Source of the DNA: an archaeon
GTDB taxonomy: Archaea; Micrarchaeota; Micrarchaeia; Anstonellales; Bilamarchaeaceae
Reading direction: 5' to 3'
NCBI GenBank assembly: GCA_020053355.1
Contig: JAGVNI010000014.1
Location: 48,769 to 112,768 of the forward strand
DNA: 64,000 nucleotides
The translations under genes and the position numbers were made by a program. Within the stretch, counting starts at the first letter, position 1. Every line of letters starts with the position of its first letter. The notes under the pieces are model-generated. The model did not search any database, was not told the DNA's origin, and worked only from the letters and a program-made list of their open reading frames with translations. This document shows, piece by piece, positions 1 through 8,411 of this stretch.

Positions 1-2
1 GG

Positions 3-206
3 GTCGATTTCAACAATCCCCGTTACATCGGCGAATTTGTCATCACGATGCGGATAGGCGCCGAGCCAGGTCCTGACGGAACAGCAACCCTCGTGACCAC
101 CTATCCGATTTTCGAAATAAAGCGGACGCATGCCGAAAGGATATCTCCTCCGGAATCTGCCGCTCCTGCGACTGAATACCAGAACAGCGGCCCGGTCCAG
201 AAATAG
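3..206 (+). CDS. C-terminal end of a secreted-type protein (5' truncated by window)
   Basis: The reading frame is open from the window edge to a TAG at 204-206, giving 67 residues of a truncated protein. The visible part has a beta-strand-like stretch (FVITMRIG, then GTATLVTTYPIFEI) and a low-complexity Pro/Glu/Ala tail. The GxxPG...GTATLV stretch resembles the C-terminal end of the next gene (SAPGTAVMTIV), so the two may be tandem paralogues of one extracellular beta-rich family. The next gene starts 9 nt downstream, consistent with co-transcription. No function can be assigned. Confidence 0.55.
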   Translation, partial: VDFNNPRYIGEFVITMRIGAEPGPDGTATLVTTYPIFEIKRTHAERISPPESAAPATEYQNSGPVQK

Positions 207-215
207 GCGGGTCCC

Positions 216-674
216 ATGCTAGATGGCGAGTGCGGGCAAAAAAAACTGATTCATCGCGCAGCCAGGAAGCTCGCACCCCTTATTCTTGCAGGAGCCTTGT
301 CCTCCTGCCTGCCGCTTTTCGAGCCGGCATACGGCACGAGCATATCCTATGCGACGAGTTGCCGCGGCTACATATGCCGCTATGACTCCCTCATGCGGAC
401 GACACGGCCGGTGCACGAAGGCGATACTGTTGAAAGCGTCCGGGCCTGGTCCAGCGTATCATACCAAGGCTGGATAATCAGCGGCATCGGCGAGGACGGG
501 GTGGAGCTAAGGCCAGCTGCAAAATCAGGCGAAAGCGTATTCATTCCTTACGGATACACCAACAGCGTCGAAAGCAACCAACCATACCCGTATTATTTCG
601 GCTCAAGCCTCGTTTTCGAGAAGGGCTCTGCACCAGGGACAGCAGTCATGACGATAGTCGAGAGGCCGTATTAG
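216..674 (+). CDS. putative lipoprotein, small secreted beta-rich protein
   Basis: A 152-residue protein. The N-terminus is basic (KKLIHRAARK) and is followed by a hydrophobic stretch ending in a good lipobox (LSSC at about residue 31), so export and lipid anchoring are likely. The mature part (about 120 residues) has alternating hydrophobic strands and no recognised domain. Its end resembles the truncated gene just upstream. The motif YQGWIISG is loosely like YSGYIVSG in the secreted protein at the right edge of the window. The start is the first ATG after the preceding stop. Function unknown. Confidence 0.6.
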   Translation: MLDGECGQKKLIHRAARKLAPLILAGALSSCLPLFEPAYGTSISYATSCRGYICRYDSLMRTTRPVHEGDTVESVRAWSSVSYQGWIISGIGEDGVELRPAAKSGESVFIPYGYTNSVESNQPYPYYFGSSLVFEKGSAPGTAVMTIVERPY

Positions 675-705
675 GGTGCAGCGCATCTGCGGCGCCTTGC
701 GATAA

Positions 706-1308
706 TCAGAGCCGCATCTGGTCCTTCTTCTCCTTCCTGCTTCTGGCATCATCCACGACGGCCAGCCACGAGTCCCCGATTTTCATGAAGTAGTTGCCGA
801 ACGTCTTCGACAAGGATATGCGCATGGGGCGGAACTTCCTCTTGCTTTCGATTGCGACAATCGTGTCGCGCTCGACCTTTATCATCCCGACTCGCTTCAT
901 GCGGGGCAGGACACGGTTGTAGAATGTCGCTTTCGAGATGCTGTTGTTCTTCACGAAAGCGGCGATATCTTCCCCTGTGATTTCCGTCCTCTCGGTCAGG
1001 AGCTTCAGGAAGCCGGTCGCTATCTCGAAATATTTCGGCTGGTATTTCTTTGAGAAGATGAAGTTGGTCAGCTCTTCCACGTTCCAGATGCTCCGGGTTA
1101 TGGTTTCGTTCTTGTCCTGGAACGAGCGCAATTCAGGCGAGTCGTAGCGGGGGAGGTAGATGGATTCGCTTGACGGCACGCCGCGGGAGGCTATCTGGCG
1201 GCCGGCCCCATCTGGTTTCGGGTTTTCCGTTTCGGGTTCTGTCGCGGTTCCGGCTTCCGCCGTCTCATCCCCCTTGGTTTCAAGTTCCCCTTCAACGCTC
1301 GCGCTCAT
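706..1308 (-). CDS. winged-helix DNA-binding protein
   Basis: The ORF is open further upstream, but ATG at 1308 is preferred: a TATA-like element (TTATATTC on the minus strand, about 1333-1340) lies about 28 nt upstream, as for a leaderless transcript. The product is about 200 residues: an acidic, low-complexity N-terminal 70 residues, then a probable winged helix (FLKLLTERTEITGEDIAAF...SKATFYNRVLPRMKRVGMI) with a C-terminal basic segment. The 'SKATFYNRVLPRMK' helix looks like a recognition helix. Probably an archaeal transcription regulator of unknown target. The family is not recognised more closely. Confidence 0.6.
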   Translation of the reverse strand: MSASVEGELETKGDETAEAGTATEPETENPKPDGAGRQIASRGVPSSESIYLPRYDSPELRSFQDKNETITRSIWNVEELTNFIFSKKYQPKYFEIATGFLKLLTERTEITGEDIAAFVKNNSISKATFYNRVLPRMKRVGMIKVERDTIVAIESKRKFRPMRISLSKTFGNYFMKIGDSWLAVVDDARSRKEKKDQMRL

Positions 1309-1375
1309 GAAGGGGAAAGCGCAGAAAAAGAATATAAGGTTTACCGTAACGGTATTCAAATCTCGGCCAGCAGTA

Positions 1376-1687
1376 TCAACCGAAGATGCTCCCGAGGCCG
1401 CCTTCCGCGTCCTCCTCTTCCTTCTGGATTTTCTCGATTATGCGCTTCTCAACAGCCGCTTCGGCGGGCTTGGCCACGTCTTTCAGAAGCTCGTCCGCCT
1501 TCTTCACAAAGTCATCGGACGCCTTGATGTACACGTACATCTTGGCCTTGTCCTCGCCGAGGATTCCGCCGTCCTTGACCTTGTAGCCTATGCGGGCGAA
1601 GCTGTTCTCGGAATACGGGTCAGCTTCCAGAATCTTCATGATTTCCGCCTTCTTGGCGCCAACGCACTCATAAACACGGGTTTTCAT
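1376..1687 (-). CDS. conserved-looking small protein, unknown function
   Basis: A 103-residue, highly charged soluble protein. ATG at 1687 overlaps the TGA of the upstream membrane-protein gene by one base (TGATG), so the two are translationally coupled; the TTG one codon upstream is less likely as a start. The N-terminal half (RVYECVGAKKAEIMKILE..., then AKMYVYIKA) suggests an alpha/beta fold. The C-terminal part is a charged helix ending in GGLGSIFG. No catalytic motif is visible. Coupling suggests a role with the membrane protein, which is inference. Confidence 0.6.
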   Translation of the reverse strand: MKTRVYECVGAKKAEIMKILEADPYSENSFARIGYKVKDGGILGEDKAKMYVYIKASDDFVKKADELLKDVAKPAEAAVEKRIIEKIQKEEEDAEGGLGSIFG

Positions 1688-2442
1688 CAATCATCGTCCT
1701 CCTTTTCCACTGCCTTCTCCGCCTTAAGCGTATCCTCGAACATCACTATCATGGCCGAGTACAGCACCGGATATGCGAAGAAGATGGTGATGAACTGAAC
1801 GAAAGGAATGAAATTGAGGAACCACACGACCGCGAAAAGCGAATACATCGTGATGAAGAAGATGTGCCTTTTCCTCATGAACTCGAAAGCGTGCTTCATC
1901 GAGCTGTAGAGTCCGGTATCGAGGGCGCCTGCCGAAAGCAGCGCCGGCGTGAACATCAGGTGCAGCGTGAATGTCACCGTCAGCACGTACATCCCAGTCA
2001 GGACGTCCATGAAATCGATGCCTTTTAGGAAATACAGGTAACCGCCGATGCCGGGCCCTGCAAGCAGCAGCCACAGCAGGTCGCGGAGAAGCATGATGCC
2101 GAAGGTCTCGGGCGCCTTGTCGAGCGCATACGCATAGAACTTCGTCAGGCTCGTCTTCTCCTTCCAGACGGCCCCACGGAACGCCCTTGCAAGCGACGCG
2201 TTCAGCCCGCCGCTGAAAAACACGAACGTGAGCGCAATCACCCCGAATATGGCCAGGCTCGGCAATGATTGCGGGTCGAAATCCTTCCCGAAGACCGACA
2301 GCGCTATGAAATACGCCAGTATGAGCCCGAGCCCTGCCAATAAGAATGCTATCAGCAGGACCATGTACATCAGCGAGCCCCATACGAACAGGAACGGATT
2401 TTTCGAATAAGCATTGAAGGCTTTGGTGATGCTCGCTATCAT
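1687..2442 (-). CDS. polytopic membrane protein, unknown function
   Basis: 251 residues with about five to six hydrophobic segments (for example residues 18-50, 62-82, 118-135, 148-170 and 192-225) and an acidic C-terminal tail. It looks like the archaeal membrane proteins of the DUF7847 or Yip1-like type, but I cannot assign a family firmly. A Shine-Dalgarno-like GAGGTG precedes the ATG by about 5 nt. Its promoter is probably the AT-rich element shared with divergent ppcA. The downstream small gene overlaps it and is likely coupled. Confidence 0.6.
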   Translation of the reverse strand: MIASITKAFNAYSKNPFLFVWGSLMYMVLLIAFLLAGLGLILAYFIALSVFGKDFDPQSLPSLAIFGVIALTFVFFSGGLNASLARAFRGAVWKEKTSLTKFYAYALDKAPETFGIMLLRDLLWLLLAGPGIGGYLYFLKGIDFMDVLTGMYVLTVTFTLHLMFTPALLSAGALDTGLYSSMKHAFEFMRKRHIFFITMYSLFAVVWFLNFIPFVQFITIFFAYPVLYSAMIVMFEDTLKAEKAVEKEDDD

Positions 2443-2477
2443 ACTCCACCTCTGGACTAAGATAGGTCTAGCGAAGC

Positions 2478-2490
2478 AAATTATATAAAT
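2478..2490. promoter_or_regulatory. shared divergent TATA element (membrane protein / ppcA)
   Basis: AAATTATATAAAT is the only strongly AT-rich stretch between the divergent genes starting at 2442 (minus) and 2523 (plus). It can be read as a TATA box in both directions, placing transcript starts roughly 10-20 nt before each start codon. Confidence 0.5.
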
Positions 2491-2522
2491 GACGCCCCCC
2501 TTCTCCCTATGGGCCGATAAGC

Positions 2523-3992
2523 ATGGTTGATGTACCGCGCTGCATGAGCACGCAGCATCCTGACAATGTGGCGACGCCGTTCTTCTCAGATTCAGACATC
2601 CTTGCCGGCGAAGCCGAAGTGAAGGAGGCGTTCTTCGTCTTCTCCCAGCTTGGATGCCGCGAGCAGATGTGGGATTCGGAGGGCAAGGAGGCCGACAACC
2701 AGGTCGTCGAGAAGCTCCTATCGCGCTACCTGGATTTCTTCACGAAGAACCGGCTGGGGAGGGATTTCTTCCTCACTTACCGGGTCCCGAATCCGTCTGT
2801 GGAAAAGGCCCAGGGGAAAATCCTGCTTGAGACACTGCACAGCATCCCGCGCGCGTTCGACGTGGCCCGGACAGCCGGACTTGACACTGCGCCGATTTTC
2901 GAAGTCATCCTGCCCATGACGACGTCGCACCTTGAACTGGAGCGCGTGCGCAACTATTACGAGCGCGTCATCATCGGGCAGAAAGAGACACGGTTGGGCA
3001 GCGAGAAGATATCGGTCAAGGAGTGGGTTGGGGATTTCCAGCCCGAATCCATCAACATCATCCCGCTTGTGGAGAACCTCGAGGCCATAAGCGGATGCGA
3101 CGCAATCGTATCAAAATACCTTGAAGGCAAAAAAGACCTCGAATACCAGCGCGTATTCCTCGCAAGGAGCGACCCGGCCCTCAATTACGGCTCCACGAGC
3201 GCGGTCCTTCTTTCGAAAATCGCCCTCCAGAGGCTTGCGGTCGTGGAAGAGCGGACGTCGGTCCCGATTCTCCCTATTATCGGCGTCGGCGGGGCGCCGT
3301 TCCGGGGAAATTTCACCCCCCTGAATGTCAGCAACTGCGGCGAGGAATACCCGAGCGTCCAGACCTACACCATACAATCGTCGTTCAAGTACGACCACCC
3401 CTTCCGCGATGTCGCGAACGCCACGGATATGATAAACCACCTGCACCGCAGGCCCCCGCTATTGGTTGACGAGAAAATGGCGATGGGGTATGTGAAGAAG
3501 ATTGTGAAGGCATACGAAGTCCAGCTGAAAGAGATGGCCGATATGATTAACGGCATTTCAGTCTTCGTCCCGGGAAGGCGGGCGAGGAAGCTGCACGTCG
3601 GCCTTTTCGGCTACTCGCGCTCCATGAAAGGAATGAAGCTCCCCCGCGCAATCAAGTTCTGCGCTTCATTCTATTCCATAGGGCTTCCCCCGGAATTGCT
3701 CGGGCTTTCCGCCCTCAATGAGAAAGAGTTCGACGCCCTCCACGGGCTCTACACGAAACTGGATGACGACCTTAACGATTCCCTGAAGTTCCTGAACATG
3801 GCGAACCTTGGGCGCATGCCGCCGCAGGTCCGCAAGGGCGTCACCAAGGTGCTTGAATGGCTGGATTACGAGCCGGACGAGGATTATTCCGAAATCACTA
3901 CGCGCATCTACGACAATTTCTTGGCCGGGAAGCACACGCATATTGGAGAGGACATCAAGGCGGCGGCGTGGAAACGTAAGTTCCTGGGCTGA
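2523..3992 (+). CDS. ppcA: phosphoenolpyruvate carboxylase, archaeal type
   Basis: 489 residues, the usual length of the short archaeal PEP carboxylase (PEPcase_2 family; about half the bacterial enzyme). It carries the family's N-terminal signature PRCMSTQHPDNV and conserved blocks such as GVGGAPFRGNFTP, INHLHRRPPLLVDEKMA and LHVGLFGYSRSMKGMKLPRAI. It carboxylates PEP with bicarbonate to oxaloacetate, the anaplerotic entry to C4 acids. Malic enzyme and aspartase are encoded nearby, so this segment encodes several steps linking C3 and C4 acids. The ATG at 2523 lies about 35 nt after the shared TATA element. No truncation or missing block is apparent. Confidence 0.95.
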   Translation: MVDVPRCMSTQHPDNVATPFFSDSDILAGEAEVKEAFFVFSQLGCREQMWDSEGKEADNQVVEKLLSRYLDFFTKNRLGRDFFLTYRVPNPSVEKAQGKILLETLHSIPRAFDVARTAGLDTAPIFEVILPMTTSHLELERVRNYYERVIIGQKETRLGSEKISVKEWVGDFQPESINIIPLVENLEAISGCDAIVSKYLEGKKDLEYQRVFLARSDPALNYGSTSAVLLSKIALQRLAVVEERTSVPILPIIGVGGAPFRGNFTPLNVSNCGEEYPSVQTYTIQSSFKYDHPFRDVANATDMINHLHRRPPLLVDEKMAMGYVKKIVKAYEVQLKEMADMINGISVFVPGRRARKLHVGLFGYSRSMKGMKLPRAIKFCASFYSIGLPPELLGLSALNEKEFDALHGLYTKLDDDLNDSLKFLNMANLGRMPPQVRKGVTKVLEWLDYEPDEDYSEITTRIYDNFLAGKHTHIGEDIKAAAWKRKFLG

Positions 3993-4010
3993 GCGGCCCG
4001 TACTAATCGC

Positions 4011-4020
4011 GATTTTTTCT
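4011..4020 (+). terminator. possible T-rich terminator after ppcA
   Basis: A run of six T residues (GATTTTTTCT) lies about 20 nt after the ppcA stop, the usual form of an archaeal intrinsic terminator. Confidence 0.3.
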
Positions 4021-4139
4021 CAGCTCCCAGAACCATTTTTGCCCAAAACGGTAAACAATTAAAACCGTTCCACCCATCCTTATTGTCAGGCAACAGGGAT
4101 GCCCGTATAGGGCGAGCGGGCGTCCGGCGGGAGAAAAAC

Positions 4140-5567
4140 ATGCCATCCGGCAAACATAGGACTGTGACCAAGCGCAACGGGGACGTGGTCCCATTCGACA
4201 AGGCCAGGATACAGCATGTCATCAAGAAGGCAATCCTCGCCGTGGAAAAGAGCCCGAAGATGGACCCCGAAAGGGAAGCCGCGCATTATGCCGATGAAGT
4301 GGTGTCCGAATTGCACAGGACCTGCCCGAGCGCTGAGACATTGCATGTGGAGCAGGTGCAGGATGCGATTGTCCAGGTGCTGCACCGCGACCTCGCCCGG
4401 GGCGAGAATTCCTATTCCTCGAAGCCCGAAAGCCTCTGGATGGCCTACCTGCTTTACCGGGAAGGCCACTGCCTTGTCAGGAACGGCAGGTTGAAGCCCG
4501 AGCATTTCAGCCCGGATACCCGCCCCAAGGAGCGCCTGGAGGAAAGGAGGACGTGGAACCAGGAGCATGATTGCGATACGACAAGAGGGCTGAACCGCTG
4601 GTACAAGGGCGGCAGCCTAATCGATCTCATCCGCGCGGCCGAGGAAAGAAGCTCGGCGCAGCTTATTGAGGTTGCAAACAGGGTGGGGGACATGTTAAGC
4701 GAGGGCAGGCTCCGCGCCATGATGATAACCGGGCCGACATCGAGCGGCAAGACGTCGACGAGCCGGAAGGCGCTCCGCTACCTTTCCGAAGCCCACCCGA
4801 GCGTCAGGTTCAGGGCGCTGGAAGTCGATATGTATTTCCGGGACAATAAATACACCGAGAAGCTGCAATACCGTGTTGACGGGAAGATGATTACCGACGT
4901 CAATTTCGAACTCCCCGAAACTTATGATATCGCGCTCCTGAACGAGCACCTTGCGGCCTTGATGCAGGGGCGGACGGTCATGGTGCCGCATTATGATTTT
5001 CGGGGGGGCATCCGGACGGGGGAGACGACGCCGTTCCGCCTTGAGCCGGACGAGGTGCTCCTCCTTGACTGCATGCATGCCCTGTCCCCCCAACTGACCG
5101 AGGCGATACCTGTCGAAAACAAGTTCAAGCTGTACATCGAGCCCCTGACAGTGCTCTCGGACCATAACGGCTCTCCGGTATATTTTACTGACGTCCGCCT
5201 GCTCCGCCGCATGATACGGGACGTCCGCACGCGCGGCTACCCGACAGCCAACACGCTGTGGCACTGGCACCTTGTGCGCAAAGGCGAGAGGTTCATCCTG
5301 CCGTATGTCCACAGCGCGGACATGGTCGTCGACACCGGCCTGCCTTACGAGCTTCCGATTTTGAAAGCGCATGTCCGCGATGAATTAACGCGGCTTCTGC
5401 CGATGTTCGAACGCAACGAAGACCTTTTCGACGGCCATGCAAGGCTTCAGCGCATACTCAGGCTGTTCCGCCAGATACGGAACGCGACACCTGGGCAGGA
5501 GGCCCTGGTGCCACCCGACTCCATTCTCCGCGAGTTCATAGGCGGGAGCGTTTTCTTCGAAAAATGA
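4140..5567 (+). CDS. ATP-cone domain fused to a uridine kinase/PRK-like P-loop kinase
   Basis: 475 residues. The first about 100 residues form an ATP-cone (KRNGDVVPFDKARIQHVIKKAI...VEQVQDAIVQVL...), the allosteric nucleotide-binding domain known from ribonucleotide reductases and NrdR. From about residue 190 follows a P-loop kinase with Walker A GPTSSGKT (about 198-205) and a region resembling uridine kinase/phosphoribulokinase (EVDMYFRDNKYTE, TYDIALLNEHLAALMQGRTVMVPHYDF). The likely role is phosphorylation of a nucleoside or sugar with regulation by ATP or dATP; the substrate is not evident. ATG at 4140 is chosen over an upstream TTG at 4083, which lies about where the AATTAAAAC TATA-like element (about 4055) would place the transcript start. 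Confidence 0.75.
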   Translation: MPSGKHRTVTKRNGDVVPFDKARIQHVIKKAILAVEKSPKMDPEREAAHYADEVVSELHRTCPSAETLHVEQVQDAIVQVLHRDLARGENSYSSKPESLWMAYLLYREGHCLVRNGRLKPEHFSPDTRPKERLEERRTWNQEHDCDTTRGLNRWYKGGSLIDLIRAAEERSSAQLIEVANRVGDMLSEGRLRAMMITGPTSSGKTSTSRKALRYLSEAHPSVRFRALEVDMYFRDNKYTEKLQYRVDGKMITDVNFELPETYDIALLNEHLAALMQGRTVMVPHYDFRGGIRTGETTPFRLEPDEVLLLDCMHALSPQLTEAIPVENKFKLYIEPLTVLSDHNGSPVYFTDVRLLRRMIRDVRTRGYPTANTLWHWHLVRKGERFILPYVHSADMVVDTGLPYELPILKAHVRDELTRLLPMFERNEDLFDGHARLQRILRLFRQIRNATPGQEALVPPDSILREFIGGSVFFEK

Positions 5568-5642
5568 GTGCGCGCCAAACCGGCATGTGGCGTTTATGCG
5601 GCCTCTGGCACGTATTTTAATTTTTCCAGGCCTAGTCTTACC

Positions 5643-6791
5643 ATGACTTCTGCCATCGACCCCTCATCAGTCCACAGGAAGCTTAGGGGCAAGATATCCA
5701 TCTGCGGCAAGGCGCCGATTAGGACAATATCCGACCTCGCAACGCTCTATACCCCAGGAGTGGCGAAACCATGCCTAGAAATCGCAAAAGACAGCAAGCT
5801 TGCCTATGATATGACAATGAAGGGCAATACGGTCGCCATCGTTACCGACGGGACGCGCGTCCTCGGCCTTGGCGATATAGGCCCCGAGGCAGCCCTCCCT
5901 GTGATGGAAGGCAAGGCCCTCATAATGCAGCAGTTTGCCGGAATCGACGCGTTCCCGATATGCCTCAGGGAGAAGGACCCTGACCGGATTGTGGAGATTG
6001 TCAAGGCAATCTCGCCGGGATTCGGCGCAATCAACCTTGAGGACATCTCCACGCCCAAGGTCTTTTACATCGAAAAGCGCCTGACGGAGGAGCTGGACAT
6101 CCCGGTGTTCCATGATGACCAGCACGGCACGGCAATCGTCTCCCTTGCAGGCCTGTATAACGCCCTCGGGGTGGCCGGGAAGGAAATCGGGAAAGTGAAG
6201 GTCGGCATCGTCGGGGCCGGAAGCGCGGGCTATGCGATAGCAAAGCTCCTGCATGCGGCGGGCTTTCCGGATATCGTGGTCTTCGACAGCAAAGGCGCCC
6301 TGTCAGCATCGAGAAGGGATATCGATGAGCACAAGATGCTGCTTGCCGGCTTCAACAAATCCGGCTATTCCGGCCCGCTCGCCGGGTTCGCTGGCGCGGA
6401 TATCATCATCTCGGCATCGCGTCCCGGTGCGCTCCCGCACGAGGCAATCCGCGCGATGAACAAACCGAACATCGTTTTCGCATTGGCGAACCCGATTCCG
6501 GAACTCTCACTCGAGGAGGCGAAATCCCTCAAAATCGACATCTTCGGGACCGGGAGGAGCGATTACCCGAACCAGATTAACAATTCGCTCTGCTTCCCCG
6601 GATTCCTCCGCGCGCTCCTGGATTTGAGGGTTAGGAAAATCACGGATGGGATGAAAATCGCGGCCGCAAGGGGCATATCCGGGGCAGTTTCGCACCCGGC
6701 AAAAGACAGGATTGTGCCGGACGTCTTCGATAAGTCGGTCGTTGAACGCATCCTGCGCGAAGTCAAGAAGGCGGTTGCGGAAAATGAATAG
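5643..6791 (+). CDS. malic enzyme (malate dehydrogenase, decarboxylating)
   Basis: 382 residues, matching the short prokaryotic malic enzymes. Visible motifs are LYTPGVAKPCLEIA, LPVMEGKALIMQQFAGIDAFPICL, VFHDDQHGTAIV and the dinucleotide-binding VGIVGAGSAGYAIAKLL. It converts malate to pyruvate and CO2 with reduction of NAD(P). ATG at 5643 fits a leaderless transcript from the TATA-like stretch TATTTTAATTTTT (about 5612-5624), whereas the longer ORF start at 5568 would lie upstream of that promoter. It follows the kinase gene by about 75 nt with its own promoter. With PEP carboxylase it can close a PEP-oxaloacetate-malate-pyruvate route, which also needs a malate dehydrogenase not seen here. 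Confidence 0.92.
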   Translation: MTSAIDPSSVHRKLRGKISICGKAPIRTISDLATLYTPGVAKPCLEIAKDSKLAYDMTMKGNTVAIVTDGTRVLGLGDIGPEAALPVMEGKALIMQQFAGIDAFPICLREKDPDRIVEIVKAISPGFGAINLEDISTPKVFYIEKRLTEELDIPVFHDDQHGTAIVSLAGLYNALGVAGKEIGKVKVGIVGAGSAGYAIAKLLHAAGFPDIVVFDSKGALSASRRDIDEHKMLLAGFNKSGYSGPLAGFAGADIIISASRPGALPHEAIRAMNKPNIVFALANPIPELSLEEAKSLKIDIFGTGRSDYPNQINNSLCFPGFLRALLDLRVRKITDGMKIAAARGISGAVSHPAKDRIVPDVFDKSVVERILREVKKAVAENE

Positions 6792-6835
6792 GAAAATCAA
6801 GCCATTAAAAAAAGCGATAAAAAAAGAAAGAAACA

Positions 6836-7594
6836 TCAGTTGGCCGGCACCAGCAGGGGCGCCGAAGACTGTGCCGCAAACATGCTCATCATGAAAGCGA
6901 ACATGGCCGCATACATCAGCACGAAGAGCAGCACGAAAACTACCACCATCAGGATTACCGGAAGGATGACCACGCCCGCAGCCCGAATCGGGCTCAGTTT
7001 GTGAACCTCCTTGAAACCGACATACTTGAGGTAGTAGCTGTAGAGGCTGAGCACGACTGCGCATATGGACAGCGGAATCTGGATGCAGGATGCGCACAGC
7101 CCTATCACCGGCACCATGCCCAGCCAGACGAAAGGCACCATGAGGATTGTCAGGGGTAGCTGGACCACGAACAATGACAGCATCGGGAGCGCCGATGCGT
7201 TGAAGTTCGCCTGCATGTCCCCGGCCCCTCCAAGCGCCTTGGCCACAAGGAGTTCCAGCAGCGAGTATATGAACATGAAGACGGGTGAGAGGATTAGCAT
7301 CACGGCTATTACCGCAAGCAGGATGCCCACGGTCATAAGGCCGATGCCCCCGCTGAATATCGACATGATGAGGAGCATCGGGATGTACATCAACCCGACA
7401 AGCACGTAATCAATCGCGGTCATCACGTATAAATCCTTGAACCGCTGCCCAAGCCCCACGTTGTCCTTCTGGATGACCGAAACCGGGTTCAGGAAGAATT
7501 CCCTCCAGATTTTCGCCCGCGCATAGGGAATCATCGCGACTCCCCTGTCCACGAATTCGAGATATTTACCTACCCAATCATCGACATCGCTCAT
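6836..7594 (-). CDS. Yip1-like polytopic membrane protein
   Basis: 252 residues: an N-terminal soluble segment (about 55 residues) followed by about five hydrophobic segments. The pattern FFLNPVSVIQ at the start and YYLKYVGFKEVHKLSPIRAAGVVILP near the end resembles the Yip1 domain family. A Shine-Dalgarno-like GAGGTGA lies 6 nt before the ATG. It follows the related gene at 7604-8341 after 9 nt, so the pair forms an operon of paralogues. The role of Yip1 proteins in archaea is unknown. Confidence 0.65.
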   Translation of the reverse strand: MSDVDDWVGKYLEFVDRGVAMIPYARAKIWREFFLNPVSVIQKDNVGLGQRFKDLYVMTAIDYVLVGLMYIPMLLIMSIFSGGIGLMTVGILLAVIAVMLILSPVFMFIYSLLELLVAKALGGAGDMQANFNASALPMLSLFVVQLPLTILMVPFVWLGMVPVIGLCASCIQIPLSICAVVLSLYSYYLKYVGFKEVHKLSPIRAAGVVILPVILMVVVFVLLFVLMYAAMFAFMMSMFAAQSSAPLLVPAN

Positions 7595-7603
7595 TTGTTC
7601 ACC

Positions 7604-8341
7604 TCAAGAATATGACATGCTAAGCAGCATCATTGCCAGGTAGGATGCGAAATAAATCGTCATATACGCCCCGATTTCGAGGACCAGGGCGACAATCGTG
7701 GCAATTGCCGCATACTTGGGCTCCATCCCATGCACGTGCTTCATCCCGCGATATTGCAGGTATAACGCGTATATGGTTATCACGTAGGCCAGCGGGCCGA
7801 GGATGAATCCCACGATAACCGCATATGCGGCGAAAATCGGGATCATGAGCGCAAGGTGCGCGGCCGTTGAAAGGACCATCACGCGCAACGTGTCGGAATA
7901 GCTCCCCTTCCCTCCGAAAAGCTTCATCACGATGTGATAAAACGCCGCACGCGCGAGGTTGACGGCCCCGGGCCAGACCAGGATGCAGATTATCAGCGCG
8001 GCGAAAACCGCAATCGTCCAGAGCGGGCTTGCCAGGATGCCGACGAAGCCGAGAATCCCGAGAAGAAACAGCATAATGGCCCCGAAGAAGAGCCACATAT
8101 ACCAGAAGCCGATTAAGGAAGCGATTATCCCAAGGGCAGTAAGCGCGTATGCGTCTTTTATGCTTTCAGCGATTCCGCGCTTCTCCTTAAGCGCTTCTTC
8201 CACCCTGCCGTCTGAGAACGCAATCCATGCAGGAACCTGGCTATAAGGCACTTTGGCCAGCACGTCGAATGAGAATTTCTTGTATTTCAGGAACAGCTCA
8301 TGCAAGCCGGAATAAGCTTCGCTGTCTTTGATTTCGCCCAT
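7604..8341 (-). CDS. Yip1-like polytopic membrane protein
   Basis: 245 residues with a soluble N-terminal 70 residues, then about five hydrophobic segments. YALYLQYRGMKHVHGMEPKYAAIATIVALVLE has the Yip1-type layout also seen in the downstream paralogue. First gene of a two-gene operon. The intergenic space to the convergent-side neighbour aspartase is about 70 nt and AT-rich near 8365-8385, probably holding the promoter. Confidence 0.65.
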   Translation of the reverse strand: MGEIKDSEAYSGLHELFLKYKKFSFDVLAKVPYSQVPAWIAFSDGRVEEALKEKRGIAESIKDAYALTALGIIASLIGFWYMWLFFGAIMLFLLGILGFVGILASPLWTIAVFAALIICILVWPGAVNLARAAFYHIVMKLFGGKGSYSDTLRVMVLSTAAHLALMIPIFAAYAVIVGFILGPLAYVITIYALYLQYRGMKHVHGMEPKYAAIATIVALVLEIGAYMTIYFASYLAMMLLSMSYS

Positions 8342-8411
8342 ATCGTTGATTATTCTTGGGCCAATGATTTTTTATTCCATTGGGAAAAAACCGCAGCGCA
8401 TGGCGCCAAAT

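Noticed and set aside
1724..2449. 241-codon minus-strand ORF in another frame of the membrane protein gene
   Set aside because: Composition is His/Arg/Pro-rich, typical of an out-of-frame shadow; the 251-residue frame has proper membrane helices and a ribosome-binding site.
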